Source: Tribonema minus (lineage: Eukaryota > Sar > Xanthophyceae > Tribonematales > Tribonemataceae). Taken from it: a stretch of DNA of 64,000 nucleotides. The stretch lies in the NCBI GenBank assembly GCA_017506865.1, contig JAFCMP010000552.1:529265-593264 (forward strand), read 5' to 3'. The notes below the pieces were generated by a model that was not told the DNA's origin, made no database searches, and saw only the letters and a program-made list of their open reading frames with translations. Of this stretch, positions 1-10,285 are shown piece after piece. The translations under genes were made by a program, and so were the position numbers. How positions within the stretch are numbered: position 1 is the first letter of the stretch; each line of letters begins with the position of its first letter.

Positions 1-167
1 CACCAGGAAAGCAAGCAACACCCATGGCGGCGGCAGTGGTGGCAGCCACATGCTGCCAACAGCGAGTTATAAAAAAAACGAACCCCAAGCAACTGGTTGA
101 GGTTTGAGGTTGAGAAGTTTGAACTTCCGATCATCATCTGGAGCAGAACAGGGGACTGCTGCTAGCG
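1..167. other. 5' flank of the carrier gene
   Basis: Left edge of the window. It holds a short A-run near 70-78 and an A/T-richer stretch just before the first ATG at 168. I see no convincing TATA box and no coding sequence. It probably contains the 5' UTR and part of the promoter of the carrier gene; that is inferred only from position. Confidence 0.4.
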
Positions 168-265
168 ATGTCTACTTGTGCATCAGACAGCAGTGCCGCT
201 GTGGATACGCATAGCTTCCAGCGCCAAGAGCCACAACAGGCCCTGCACCAGCAGCAAAGCCAGCA

Positions 266-296
<31 letters not shown>

Positions 297-2799
297 CAGC
301 AGCGCAATACGGTGCAGCACTTGATCGCGGGCACTGCTGCAGGCCTTGTATCCACCACTGCTTTCTACCCTCTCGACTTGGTCAAAACGCGATACCAGGC
401 ATACCATCAGGGTGCCTCGCCGTACGCCTCTCTGTCCTCGGCGTTTAAGACAATAGCGGAGCAGGAGGGGTGGAGAGCGCTGTATGCGGGCCTGGTGCCG
501 TCTGTATGGGGGGGAGGGCTGGCGTGGGGAGCCTACTTCTATCTCTATCAGATGTCCAAGGATGCTTTACAAACGGGCACCGGCGCGGAGCAGCTGAACG
601 TATCGCACCACCTCACGGCAGGTGTACTTCTCGAACTCTATACGCGTGAGCTGTCGCAAAGCCCAGTATCTCTAGCGCTGTCTGGGTCAGGGTGACTGTA
701 GTCGGTCAGCAGGTGCTTGGAGAGCATCTCTCACTGCATGCGGCATGACTCAGTGAATCATCGACTGTCAAATTGAAACCACGGCTCTTTCCAAACAAGA
801 CGTGTCTGTCGGCATTGGTGGAGGTGCGAGTGCACTGACTGCTGAGTACGATATGAGCGGTAGGCAGCAATTTCATTCTCAACGCTTCAGAGTCGCTCAG
901 ATTCACACAAATGCAACAACGCTTTGCAGTGCTCATGGACACAGCGCAGTTGTCACATTGCAACCATGTCGCACAAAGTTCTTGATTCCTTGAGGCCTAG
1001 TTGAGGCTGTGGTGCGCGGCATCAGTTTGCGGTCAGTCGCAGTTCCGCTGGTTGTGGCATCCATCGCGCCTTGTCCTCTTGCGCCTGTGCGCAGGTTTAA
1101 TGGCAGGCAACATTCTGGTCCTCCTGGGCAACCCCGTGTGGCTGGTCAAGACGCGCCTGCAGCTGCAGACGCGTGACAACACTCAGCGCCTGGGCCGGCG
1201 CCCTTACAGGTGCGAGGAGGGCCCGCTGGCGTTCAAAGCAGTTTTGTTGTTGAGCCTCGCTCTTTGGCCCCGCCCCCCCCCTTGCAAGGCCTTCACGGAC
1301 GAGCTGGCGACCATTACGCGAGATCAGGGCATGCTAGCACTGGAAGCAGTGGCCATTATCACAGGTCACTAATACTCCCCCCCCCTCCCCCCCGTGCAGG
1401 GGCTCCATGCTCTACGTCTTCTTGCTCCCTTGTCATTGGTCGGCTTGCTTATGCTTGCCAGCAGCGATACACTGCTGCTTCTCCACTTGCGGAGCACTGA
1501 CACTGTCCAGGGGTCCAGAAAAAGGCCTTCACGTTCCACGTTCTGTGAGCGCCAACCTAAACAGCCCCCCCCCTCCCCCCCCCCCCCCTTTGCAGGGGCT
1601 TCACGGACGCGCTGGTCACCATTGCGCGCGAGGAGGGCGCTCTGGCGCTCTACAAGGGCATCGTCCCCGCCATGCTGCTGAGCACGCAGGGCGCGCTGCA
1701 GTTTGCGGCGTACGAGTGGCTCAAGGGCTGGGTGCCGCGCGACCTGCAGCAGAGCAAGCCCGTGGAGAGCCTGGTCATGGGCGGCGGCTCCAAGATCTTT
1801 GCGTCCGTGGTGAGCGCTGCTGCTCCTGCTCAGCCCTGACAGACAGAACTGTGCACACACTCTCTCTGGGCGCGGGGTGGGGGGATGGGGGAGGGAGAGG
1901 GAAACCCATGGGGGGGGGGGGGGGGGGAGGGAGAACCCCATGGAGGCGCCTTGTTGTTTGGCCTGGCACGACCATGAGCGCCCTGCCACGATCAAGAGCC
2001 CGCTTGTATGCTGCAATAGACGAGGGTGGCCACAGTACCTCTCTTGTCATGCACTTGCGCGTCGCGGGTGACATTTCCCCCACATGAGCAGATCATTACC
2101 ACGTGTCAGCGCTCCGCGCCTCAGCGCTCAGCGCCGCATGTGCCACACCGCTCAGCGCCCCCCCCCCCCCCCCCCCCCTCCCCTGTCTGCAGGTGACGTA
2201 CCCCACGCAGGTCATAAAAACGCGGCTGCAGGACAGGGCAGCGGCAGCGGTGAGCGCTGCTGCCGCGGGCCGCTCCATCTACACGGGGACCGCGCAGTGC
2301 GCCGCGCTCATCTGGAGACAGGAGGGCGCGCGCGGGTTCTTCAGGTATGCGTCGCAACCTCAAACATGCCTGCATGCGTGCGTTTGTTGCCATGGCTCTT
2401 GTGGCTCGGTGAACGTCGCTGCATTCTTGACAGGGAGGTGGCTTACTATGGCATCAATGCTGCCGGCGGACGTCGGTCCTAGCTGCGCATACACAAACAC
2501 CGCTGTCTGTTTTTGCAGCGTTCGGCGCTCCCTTGGCACCAGGCGGGCGCGTGCGGGTTCCTGCGCCCCTGTTCCAATGCCCCTTGTTTCTGTACCTCGC
2601 AAGTACGACAGACTGCGCGCTGGTACATGCTTTGACATGATTAACACGTCACATTATCTCCGCTGCGTTGATCAATGCCAGGGGGTGCGTGCCCTATGCG
2701 CTGCGCGCGGCGCCGGCGTCCGCGGTCACTTTCGTCGTGTACGAGGAGGCCATGCGGCTGCAGCGCGACGCAGGCGGCAGTGGCGGCGGCTGGGGCTAG
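168..2799 (+). CDS. SLC25A32: Mitochondrial carrier family protein, SLC25A32 (folate/FAD carrier) type
   Basis: Five exons join in phase: 168-621, 1095-1209, 1596-1809, 2193-2344, 2682-2799, giving about 350 aa. The three carrier signatures are visible: PLDLVKTRY near residue 68, then NPVWLVKTRL, then YPTQVIKTRL in exon 4. Tryptophan replaces the acidic residue of the second signature, and SVWGGGLAWGAYFYLY follows the first repeat; both are typical of the SLC25A32/FLX1 branch that moves folate or FAD across the inner mitochondrial membrane. The last exon has TFVVYEEAMRL, the usual end of repeat 3. Residues about 26-45 are a CAG-encoded polyglutamine run not expected in the family. Acceptors of exons 3 and 4 follow poly-C tracts. 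Family assignment is firm; the exact substrate is inferred. A decayed copy of the exon 3 start lies in intron 2. Confidence 0.9.
1289..1425 (+). repeat. Decayed copies of the start of carrier exon 3
   Basis: Positions 1289-1345 resemble the first 55 bases or so of the true exon at 1596 (same GCTTCACGGACG core, then diverging) but lack a continuing frame. A second, weaker start follows a C-rich tract and GCAG at 1395. Only the copy at 1596 restores the carrier frame. A similar weak copy of the end of exon 4 lies near 2530-2565. Confidence 0.6.
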
Positions 2800-3803
2800 T
2801 GAGCCCGAGCCAGACGATGAGACTTAAAAGACAAGTGATTGGGCGCGAGTCGCGCGCGTTGACGCGGCGCGCTGCAGAGGCACGACAGTCCATCATGGCG
2901 ACGACGGGTTAAACCATGCACTGAGCTGAGCACCGAGGCCCTTGCAACCGTTGTGACGGACCTCGACGGGCCGGATTCAAGTTCGGTGCCCAGGCGCTGT
3001 GACGCGTGCGGCGCCGCGAGCGGGGGCTGCTGCTCTGGATTTGGAATGGGGACCAGGGTCAAAGTAAGGGCGGGGCCACCTCCACTCTTACACCCAGCAT
3101 GCGCCCCGCGCTGGCTCATGTCAAAGACGCGCTGCAGCTGCAGGAATGACATGTGCCGTCCCATGTCCTGTGGCACCACCAATGAGTCACTGAGTCAATA
3201 AGGGAAGGGAAATCTCAGTGAGGCTGTGCAGTCTCGGGCCTGGTGCTGAGACCCACACACATCCTGAGTATGTTCAAGGGCTGGGGAATCTGCAGGCAAG
3301 CAGTGAATTTGACATGGATGGCACACTGACCATCAAATTCAACGGTGACACAGCAGCATCTGTTGCTGCCTTTCATTTGTTTTTGTACACCTTTGCATGC
3401 TTTGCTTGCATGTGCTCCTCCCAGCATGTCTGTCAGCCATCATCGAGATGAAATTGCTTCGTGCTCGGATTGGAAGTTGTTGCTGCTGTGAGAGAGTGGC
3501 AATGGGTGATGTTCTTGTTGCCTTGAAAGCCTCGACCGTATCACCGATTTAACGCGTATGTATATGTTGAATATACTATGGTTAATACGCGTGACAATGT
3601 TATGCAGCACGCGGTTGCATGCTAACTTACTTGCCCAATGGGAACGGGGGCGGGAAAGGTCCCCGATTTGTGCAACCGTTGGCGCAACTGTAAACTTCTC
3701 TTGTTGAAGTTGTTGCTTGGAGCGTGGCAGCGTAGGTACCGCATAATGGCCCACATGATGGGCTATTACCCTAAACGAGAAAAATCTCTTTCAGGCAGGC
3801 CGC
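2800..3803. other. Intergenic region, carrier to IQ/PH gene
   Basis: About 1 kb between two genes in the same orientation. It should hold the 3' UTR of the carrier and the promoter of the next gene. ORFs on both strands are short and resemble no family I know. A GC-box-like GGGGGCGGG occurs near 3646-3654; nothing else is distinctive. Confidence 0.4.
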
Positions 3804-6800
3804 ATGCTGTCAAAAGCAGCGTTGCAACAGGCATCCGGCGATGACTCAACCTCCTGCATCCTACAGAACTCTACGATGACGGAGCGCGGGGGGGACTCCA
3901 TAGACTACGGCGAGCTATTCACGCCTCCTGTGACGCCTCCTCCGCAGAAGAGGTTCTTCGCAAAGCTGCTGGGAGATCTTGTAGGCTCGGCATCAGATGA
4001 GCAGCAAGCAGGCACCCCCAGAGCGGAGCAGAATCCGGTCGTCGCCAACTACTGGCAGAACTATGACCTCTCCACCAGCACAGAGCCAGATCTGTTCAAG
4101 CCAGAGGACCTGTCCTCCGTGATGATCCTGAAGAGCGGCCTGAATGCCATGCTGATGCGCTTGCATGTCCAGCGCCGCATTGACAGCAAGGACAGGAGGC
4201 ACCAGGACAGGGCCGCTACGAGGATACAGGCGCTGGCGAGGCAGTGGCTGGTGATGAGGAGGCTGCCGGAGCTTGCGGCTGCCATTGAGAAGCACATCAA
4301 GCTCACTGGCAACATCAGGTGCTCATCTTGATGTGGTTTTCAGGCTGCTTGCGCTGCTCTTACTGGTTCTCCCTGTGCCGCAGGCTGCAATCAGGCGCGT
4401 TCACCTGTTGCGGGCCTGCTTTAGATTAAGAATTCTCACGCGGCAGCGAGCTTCAAGTGCAGTCATGCAATGGCGGTGAGCCCTCGAGCTGCCGCTCATG
4501 CAGCACACGCCATACTCAGTGCCACTGGCAGCGGCCCGAGCCCTGCCACGTCCGACTGCATTTTTCATTCGCTGCACAGCAACGTGCAAGCTGTCCCTGG
4601 TCAGGTGTATATGCAGAGAACTGAGGCTCCCTATAGCACAGCACCAGCATTGTGTGTCAGGCAATCCACATGGGTGTCCTTGCCTGCAATGAGCACAACG
4701 CCATATGTGATGCGAAATACCTGCCACAGCCTGCGGCCGCAAAGTGCCAGCACGTAAAGCAGGGACTGCTGCAGAAGAGGCGTCCACAATCACAACTTCA
4801 AGTTGGGGAGCGTCAGCAAACAACCGATGGCGCTCCCGCCAAACCCACTCGATCTGCTCCTCCAAAGCGGACGCCGCTTCGCAATACATACGATGTCAGG
4901 TGTCGACACAGCGACAGAGGCGGACTGCAAAGACACGTGCCACAATGCACACCAAAGTTAGCAGCATCGCGTGGCACATCTTTACACTTTATCATATCTA
5001 GTAAGTCCCATTTTGAAATGACATTCATGCCATGCTGACAGAAATGAATGGTTTCCAAGGAAACGCCTATCACACTGCTGGTCTTGCCGTGATCTTACCC
5101 CTGCTTAGGCAATGAGAGTACTCATCTTAAAGGTGGCTTACTCGCTTGCGCAATGAGAGCTCTCAACTCAAAGTTGGCTTCCATACAAAAGCCCTATTCT
5201 GAGCTTGGAATAAAGTGATGAAGTTGAAGACTGCGACTCACGACTCACGCAGGCGCTTCAAGCGCGAGCTGCTGGAGCGCGGCGTCCCCCTGGGCGAGTT
5301 CAACTGCGAGAGCGGCGGCGTGCAGTCCGCGCTGCTGCGGCCGAACGCCAGCCGCAACGCGCTCATCTGGCGCAAGAACGCGCTCAGCAAAGACGCCTCC
5401 GTCCCCCTCATCAAGCTCAAGGTTAGTGCGTGCCTGCGCCGTGTGCGTCTTGCAGCAGGCGCGCATGCTTCCTACTCATGTACCCATGAGTGCACTGCGG
5501 GTTCTGTCGTTTGCCGGAACATTGTTTCGAAAGCGGGCTTTGGGTCTGCATTTGCAGACAGCGCAATTGTGGCTTTTGAGAAGACTCTTGCGTTTCAACA
5601 TGCCCACAGAAACTGCTTTAACGGTCAGCGTGCTGCTGCATTCGGCCTCTGCTCTCAAGAATACTCTGCACTATACCCCTATACCCTGTGCGGCAGGCAG
5701 GCACCGTCATGCCTGCCAGATCTTACATACCCTGCGCCTTATACTACCCTCCCCCCTTGCCTTGTATACGTGCTAACTCCTTCCCTACACACTCACGCAC
5801 ACCTCATGCCTTGCGTACATGCCCGCCCCCCCAGTATACATACCCCCCCCCCCCCTTGCCCAGATCATGCAGCCGCATGCGCCTGCCGCTTGCATCCTCA
5901 CACACTAACACGCCTCCATGTACTGCAGCTGCGCAGCGCTCCAGCTGCCGCACCCCCCCTTTTTCAGCACCCGCGCACAAGCACCAGCCAGCGCTGGCCA
6001 CCACCGCCCCTCTCAACGGCAGGCCTGTGCATTCGACGCACGCCGGCTACTTCAGGCCACCCCAGCCGGTCAAACACGCAGAGTGCTCTCCCTCTGCTAA
6101 ACCCCTACAGTACTTGGCAAGATCCCACACAGCGCCCACCGCCCCGCCCCCCCCCCCCAGTCTCGCTGACGTTCCGCTGCTCTCTCGTGCGCGCGCGCCG
6201 TCGCAAAGTGCAGGCCTGCTACGCGGGCTACCCGCGCACAGGGTTCCCGACGCCGGCCATGGTGGCGCGGCGCACGCGCCTGCCGGACGCGGAGCGCGCG
6301 TTCACGCTGCAGCGCGAGGACACGGGCGCGAGCGTCGTGTTCCTGGTGCGCGCCGCCAAGGACAGGGCCGCTGTAGTGCGAGGGCTGCAGGCGATCGTCA
6401 ACGAGGTGCGTATGTGGTTAACAACTGGTTGTGCGACGTGTTTATTAGGGTTAGGGTCAGTGTGCAGGGTTAGGATGAGGGTGAGAGCGTCGTGTTCCTG
6501 ATGCGCGCCGCCAAGGGCAGGGCTGCTGTTGTGCGCGGGCTGCAGGCGATCGTCAACGAGGTGCGCGTGAGTTTGCAACGCGCTACTAGGGTTAGGGTAA
6601 GGGTTCACGCTGCAGCGCCAGGACACGGGCGCCAGCGTTGTTTTTCTGGTGCGCGCCACAAAGGGCCGCACCGCCGTCGTGCGCGGGCTGCAGGCGATCC
6701 TTAACGAGGTATGTAGATATCGAGGTACGTAGGTATTCAACGCGCCTAGGGTTATGGGAGGGTGAGGGTTCAGCGTCAGGGTCAGGGTCAGGGACAGGGT

Positions 6801-9800
6801 CAGGCGATCGTCAATGAGGTACGTAGGTATCTGACACGCTTAGAGCTAGGTGTAGGGGCAGGGTTAGCCCTAACCCTAACCCTAACCATGGGGTCAGGGC
6901 TGGGGTTTGGGTTAGCATTGAAACAGGGGTAGGTCTAAGGTCAGGGGTGTAGGGATAGGGAGAGGGTTAGAGTTAGGGTCAGGGTGTGGGACGAGGGTCA
7001 GGGTTGAGCAGGCGGCGGTGCGCGAGGACAGCCCCCGCAGCGGTGCGGGCCTCGCAGGCATCAACGCGGAGCACTGCTGCCGCTCGATCGTACTGCGGGT
7101 TGGCGATGCTCAGCAATTACGCACGTCATGCGCCGTTTGATCACGTCATACTTGCAAACACGCTTCTTCCGCATGCCCGCTGCTCGTCTCGCTCGTCCAC
7201 CGGGTCCGCCGTGCTTCTGACTGTGTCAGGCACCAGCGCTCGACTGCCGCTCAATGACGTGCCTGCTGCGCAATGATGATCACAAGCTGGGTCTGGGTTG
7301 CTCTGAGCACTGATAGAGCATGCTGATCACTGCCATTTGGTTGCTCAACGCGCGCTGGGGTGGGGTTGACTCCAGCCCTGTTGTGGACCCTAACTGCCTG
7401 ACCCTGCGACATACGCACGTGATCGCATCAGCAGTAGCAGCACAGTTGGCGGCACTACGCTCGGCAGCAGCGCGCTCCGTGCACGAGGGCTAGGGTTAGG
7501 GCTAGATTTAGAGGCAGGGCTGAAGCTAGGGCTAGGGTTAGGGTTAGGGTTAGGTTTAAGACCGAACCGACGTGCGCTGCCAGGTCAGGGCTAGGTAGAC
7601 AGGCAGGGCCAGGGCTGGGGCTAGAATTGCGATCAGACGTCCAACAACCCATGTGTGCTGCCAATATCTGCAGGTGAGCAGCCCGGAGGCCTTCTACTTC
7701 GATGAGGGCGGCTGCGTACGACACGCCCCGCACTCCATCTTGGGGCTAGGGTTAGGGTTAGGGTTGGGGTTAGGGTTAGGGTTAGGACCAGGGTTAGGGT
7801 TAGGGTAACACTCAGGCGCCCAACAAATCACGCGTATGCTGCCAAAATCCACAGGTGAATAGCCCAGATGCCTTCTACTTTGATGAGGGCGGCTGCGTGC
7901 GGCGCGTCACGCGCTCCATCTTCGACCCCAGCGGCAACACGGCAGTGCGCGAGGCGCGGCGGCGCGCGCGCGCGGAGCGCATCGAGGCACGCCGGTGAGC
8001 ACTGGGCGCAATTCATATATTTACTTGAATACTACAAAGTATACATACACGAAAATGAATACTTCGAAGTATAAAGATCGTAGAGCTCTAGGTGACAAGG
8101 GGTGGTTGGCCGCAAGTGCCTTCCACCAATAACCGTGGTCGCCGCTGCTGCAGCAATTGGCCACGAGGCTATAGAAGTATGTGTGAAAGGAGGCGTGCTG
8201 ATAAGTATGCACGTGTACTTTATCATAGAGCGCATCGAGGCGCGCCGCTGAGCACCAAGTAGGCGTACTTTATGGGAAAGAGGAGTGCCTGTATGTATGC
8301 ACATCTACTTTATCGAGGCCGTGCGCGAGGCGCGGCGGCGCGCGCGCGCGGAGCGCATCGAGGCACGCCGGTGAGTACTGGGCGTACTTCATATATATGT
8401 ACTTCGAAGCATACACTTCTATGTATATATCAGGGCGCGCCGGTGAGTACTGGGCGCACTTCATGTAGAAGTATGCATGTATATGGGAGGAGGAGTGTTC
8501 ATATGTATGCACATGTACTTTATCGAGGCGCGCCGGTGAGTATTAAGCAGGCGTACTTAGGGTTAGGGTCAGGGTTAGGGTTAGGGTTAGGGTTAGGAGT
8601 GCATGTATGCGCAACTGATTTGAAGCGACGTATGTGTACAGGGGGGGGGGGGTCAGGATGTAAGAGCGCTTGATATGAGAGCAGTCATAAAATGAGAGCG
8701 ATTCGGCGGCTGGACACATATCTGGTGTATGCATGCATTGTTATTGTGAGCATGCACGTGAGAACACATTGGTCGTTGCGAATAACACCAAAAAGGACTC
8801 GTGTATATGTATATATACTTCGCAAAGAGCGCATGGAGGGGAGCACCTGGCGTTACATGTAGCTTGACTTGTAATGAGTGAATGCCTGTGTTGTCATGCA
8901 GGTAGACTATCGTACCATGAGCATATGAGTACAACATGAGGCAGCACACTTGTGTACGGCAGCAAGTACTGTGAATTGTGCCTGGAGCCATGCGCGTGCG
9001 TGGAGATGTACGGTAGCGGATGAGCGCTTTGCAAAATGCCACAACAAGACTGTTGTGGTGGTGCAAGGCCTGAGAATGGAGGGAAGCTGCCCATGGACTG
9101 CTATTTCTGATTGTTATCAGCGGCAGTGGGCCTCGTGTCCGTTCTCTGCTTCATCTCCGTTTTCTGCGAGCACAGAACGCGCGACAAACCACATGGACAA
9201 CCTCCGCGCTCTGCCGTGCTCCCTCGCAGGGCGCAGCTACTTGAGGAAGCGTGCTTTCAATCACCATAACATGATCACATCTGCCACGGATGCACATAGT
9301 ACAATGCGGTCAGCTGCGCTGAGCATGGATGCCCCGACCGCACTCCTGCAGGAAACAGCTGGAGGCGGCGGAGGCGGCGCGGCAGCAGCGCGCCGAGACG
9401 CTGCGCGCGCGCCGCGAGCGCGCCGCCGCGCACGGCAGCGGCAGCACCAGCGCTGCCGCCCCTGCCGCCAACGACAGCGGCGGCGGCGGCGACGGCGGCG
9501 ATGACGTGCTTGCAGCGCTCACGAGCAGCCTCGATGATGCCTGCAGCGCGTCGCCTGAGCGCCGCAACCGCACGCGCCACTGGAGCCAGCGGCTGTCGGG
9601 GCTGCGCAGCAACGGTGTGGTGTCGCCGCGCTCGCTGCGCCTGCGCGCGCCGTTGCTGTCGCTGCCGGGCCTGTTCAACCGCCGCCGTAGCCGCACGTCG
9701 GCGTCGGCGGCGGCGGCAGAAGCAGCTGCGGCGGAGGCAGCGGCAGCTGCGCCGCCGCCGCCGGCGCGCAGCGCAGCGGCGACGGGCCCGTTGCTCAGCA

Positions 9801-10167
9801 GCAGCGCGAACCTCGCGCTCAACGGCAGCGTGGACTTGGCGGCGGTGTACTTGAACGCCAGGCTGTCGCTTGCGTCGTCGTCATCGGCGTCGTCCGCAGC
9901 CGCACCCGAGCAGCAGCGCCGCGGCAGCGGGGCTCAGAGAGGGAGGGCTGTTGAGCATCCCAGCAGCGGCGGCGGCGGCGGCGGCGGCGGGGGCGTGATG
10001 CGCGAGGGCAGCAGCAGCAGCAGCAGCAGCGGCGGCAGCAATGGTAGCTATGCCAGCAGCAGCCTGTCTAGCGGTGAAGCCTCGTTTTGCAGCCAGGACT
10101 TTGATTACGGAATCAGAAATGAAGAAGCCGGCGGCAGCGTTTACGAGGGCGACGGCAGCGGCGCTGC

Positions 10168-10204
<37 letters not shown>

Positions 10205-10285
10205 ACGGAGACCTTGGAGGAGGACAAGTCAGAGTCAGAGTCTGAGTACGAGGAGGAAGGGGAGTACGGCGCGTCCGCCACGTGA
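3804..10285 (+). CDS. IQ-motif and PH-like domain protein, function unknown
   Basis: Five exons join in phase: 3804-4318, 5253-5421, 6214-6405, 7855-7994, 9352-10285, about 649 aa; an in-frame ATG at 3876 is an alternative start. Exon 1 ends with an IQ calmodulin-binding motif (AATRIQALARQWLVMRRL). Exons 2-3 read like a pleckstrin-homology fold: a basic N-terminal strand region, then AFTLQREDTGASVVFLVRAA and a helix ending VVRGLQAIV. Exon 4 is a short conserved-looking piece (DAFYFDEGGCVRR) running into an arginine-rich coiled coil that continues into exon 5. The rest of exon 5 is Ala/Gly/Ser low complexity with a polyglycine run and an acidic tail. This suggests a calmodulin- and membrane-linked adaptor; that role is inference. 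Both introns flanking exon 4 are full of exon-edge copies and TTAGGG-like runs. Confidence 0.72.
6406..7010 (+). repeat. Tandem copies of the exon 3 3' edge with TTAGGG-like repeats
   Basis: The end of exon 3 (core CTGCAGGCGATCGTCAACGAG then a donor) recurs at about 6490-6562, 6604-6712 and 6803-6830, each followed by a different GT donor (GTGCGC, GTATGT, GTACGT). Between and after the copies lie degenerate GGGTTAGGG and AGGGTCAGGG runs, densest from 6870 to 7000. The upstream copy (donor at 6406) is the one that joins exon 4 in phase, although copies 2 and 3 also encode close variants of the same peptide. Confidence 0.8.
7485..7565 (+). repeat. Interstitial TTAGGG-type run
   Basis: Degenerate GGGTTAGGG and GGGCTAGGG units inside intron 3 of the IQ/PH gene, ending just before a decayed copy of exon 4. 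Confidence 0.85.
7674..7745 (+). repeat. Decayed copy of the start of exon 4
   Basis: A GCAG acceptor followed by GTGAGCAGCCCGGAGGCCTT and on to about 7740 repeats the true exon start at 7855 (it encodes SPEAFYFDEGGCVR). It then breaks off into TTAGGG-like repeats instead of continuing. Confidence 0.8.
7741..7808 (+). repeat. Interstitial TTAGGG array
   Basis: Near-perfect GGGTTA units with few variants, lying between the decayed and the intact copy of exon 4. Confidence 0.9.
8072..8175 (-). repeat. Dispersed repeat, copy A (inverse of copy at 54510-54606)
   Basis: About 100 bases match 54510-54606 in inverse orientation with only a few differences. Both copies can be read as the same peptide ([10 protein letters not shown], then PCHLEL), here on the minus strand. 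Most likely a fragment of a mobile element; the family is not recognised. Confidence 0.75.
8228..8550 (+). repeat. Four copies of the exon 4 3' edge with donors
   Basis: The end of exon 4 (GCATCGAGGCACGCCG then GTGAGC) recurs at about 8228, 8316-8377, 8430-8447 and 8523-8540. Most have an intact GTGAGT donor; the first has CTGAGC. The linking sequence (ATGTATGCACATGTACTTTA and variants) is also repeated. The true donor is at 7995. Confidence 0.8.
8552..8600 (+). repeat. Interstitial TTAGGG array
   Basis: Several consecutive GGGTTA units directly after the last exon 4 edge copy in intron 4 of the IQ/PH gene. Confidence 0.9.
9952..10205 (+). repeat. GGC/AGC simple repeats inside the coding exon
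   Basis: In-frame GGC and AGC runs encode polyglycine and polyserine near 9965-10060 and again at 10165-10205. They keep the frame open on both strands, so antisense ORFs here are artefacts of composition. Confidence 0.85.

Noticed and set aside
6840..6900. A true chromosome end marked by TTAGGG repeats
   Set aside because: The runs are short, degenerate, internal and flanked by coding exons of one gene.
9310..9822. Antisense poly-Ala ORF in the last IQ/PH exon
   Set aside because: Produced by GCC/GGC repeats; the plus frame continues the coiled coil from exon 4 in phase.
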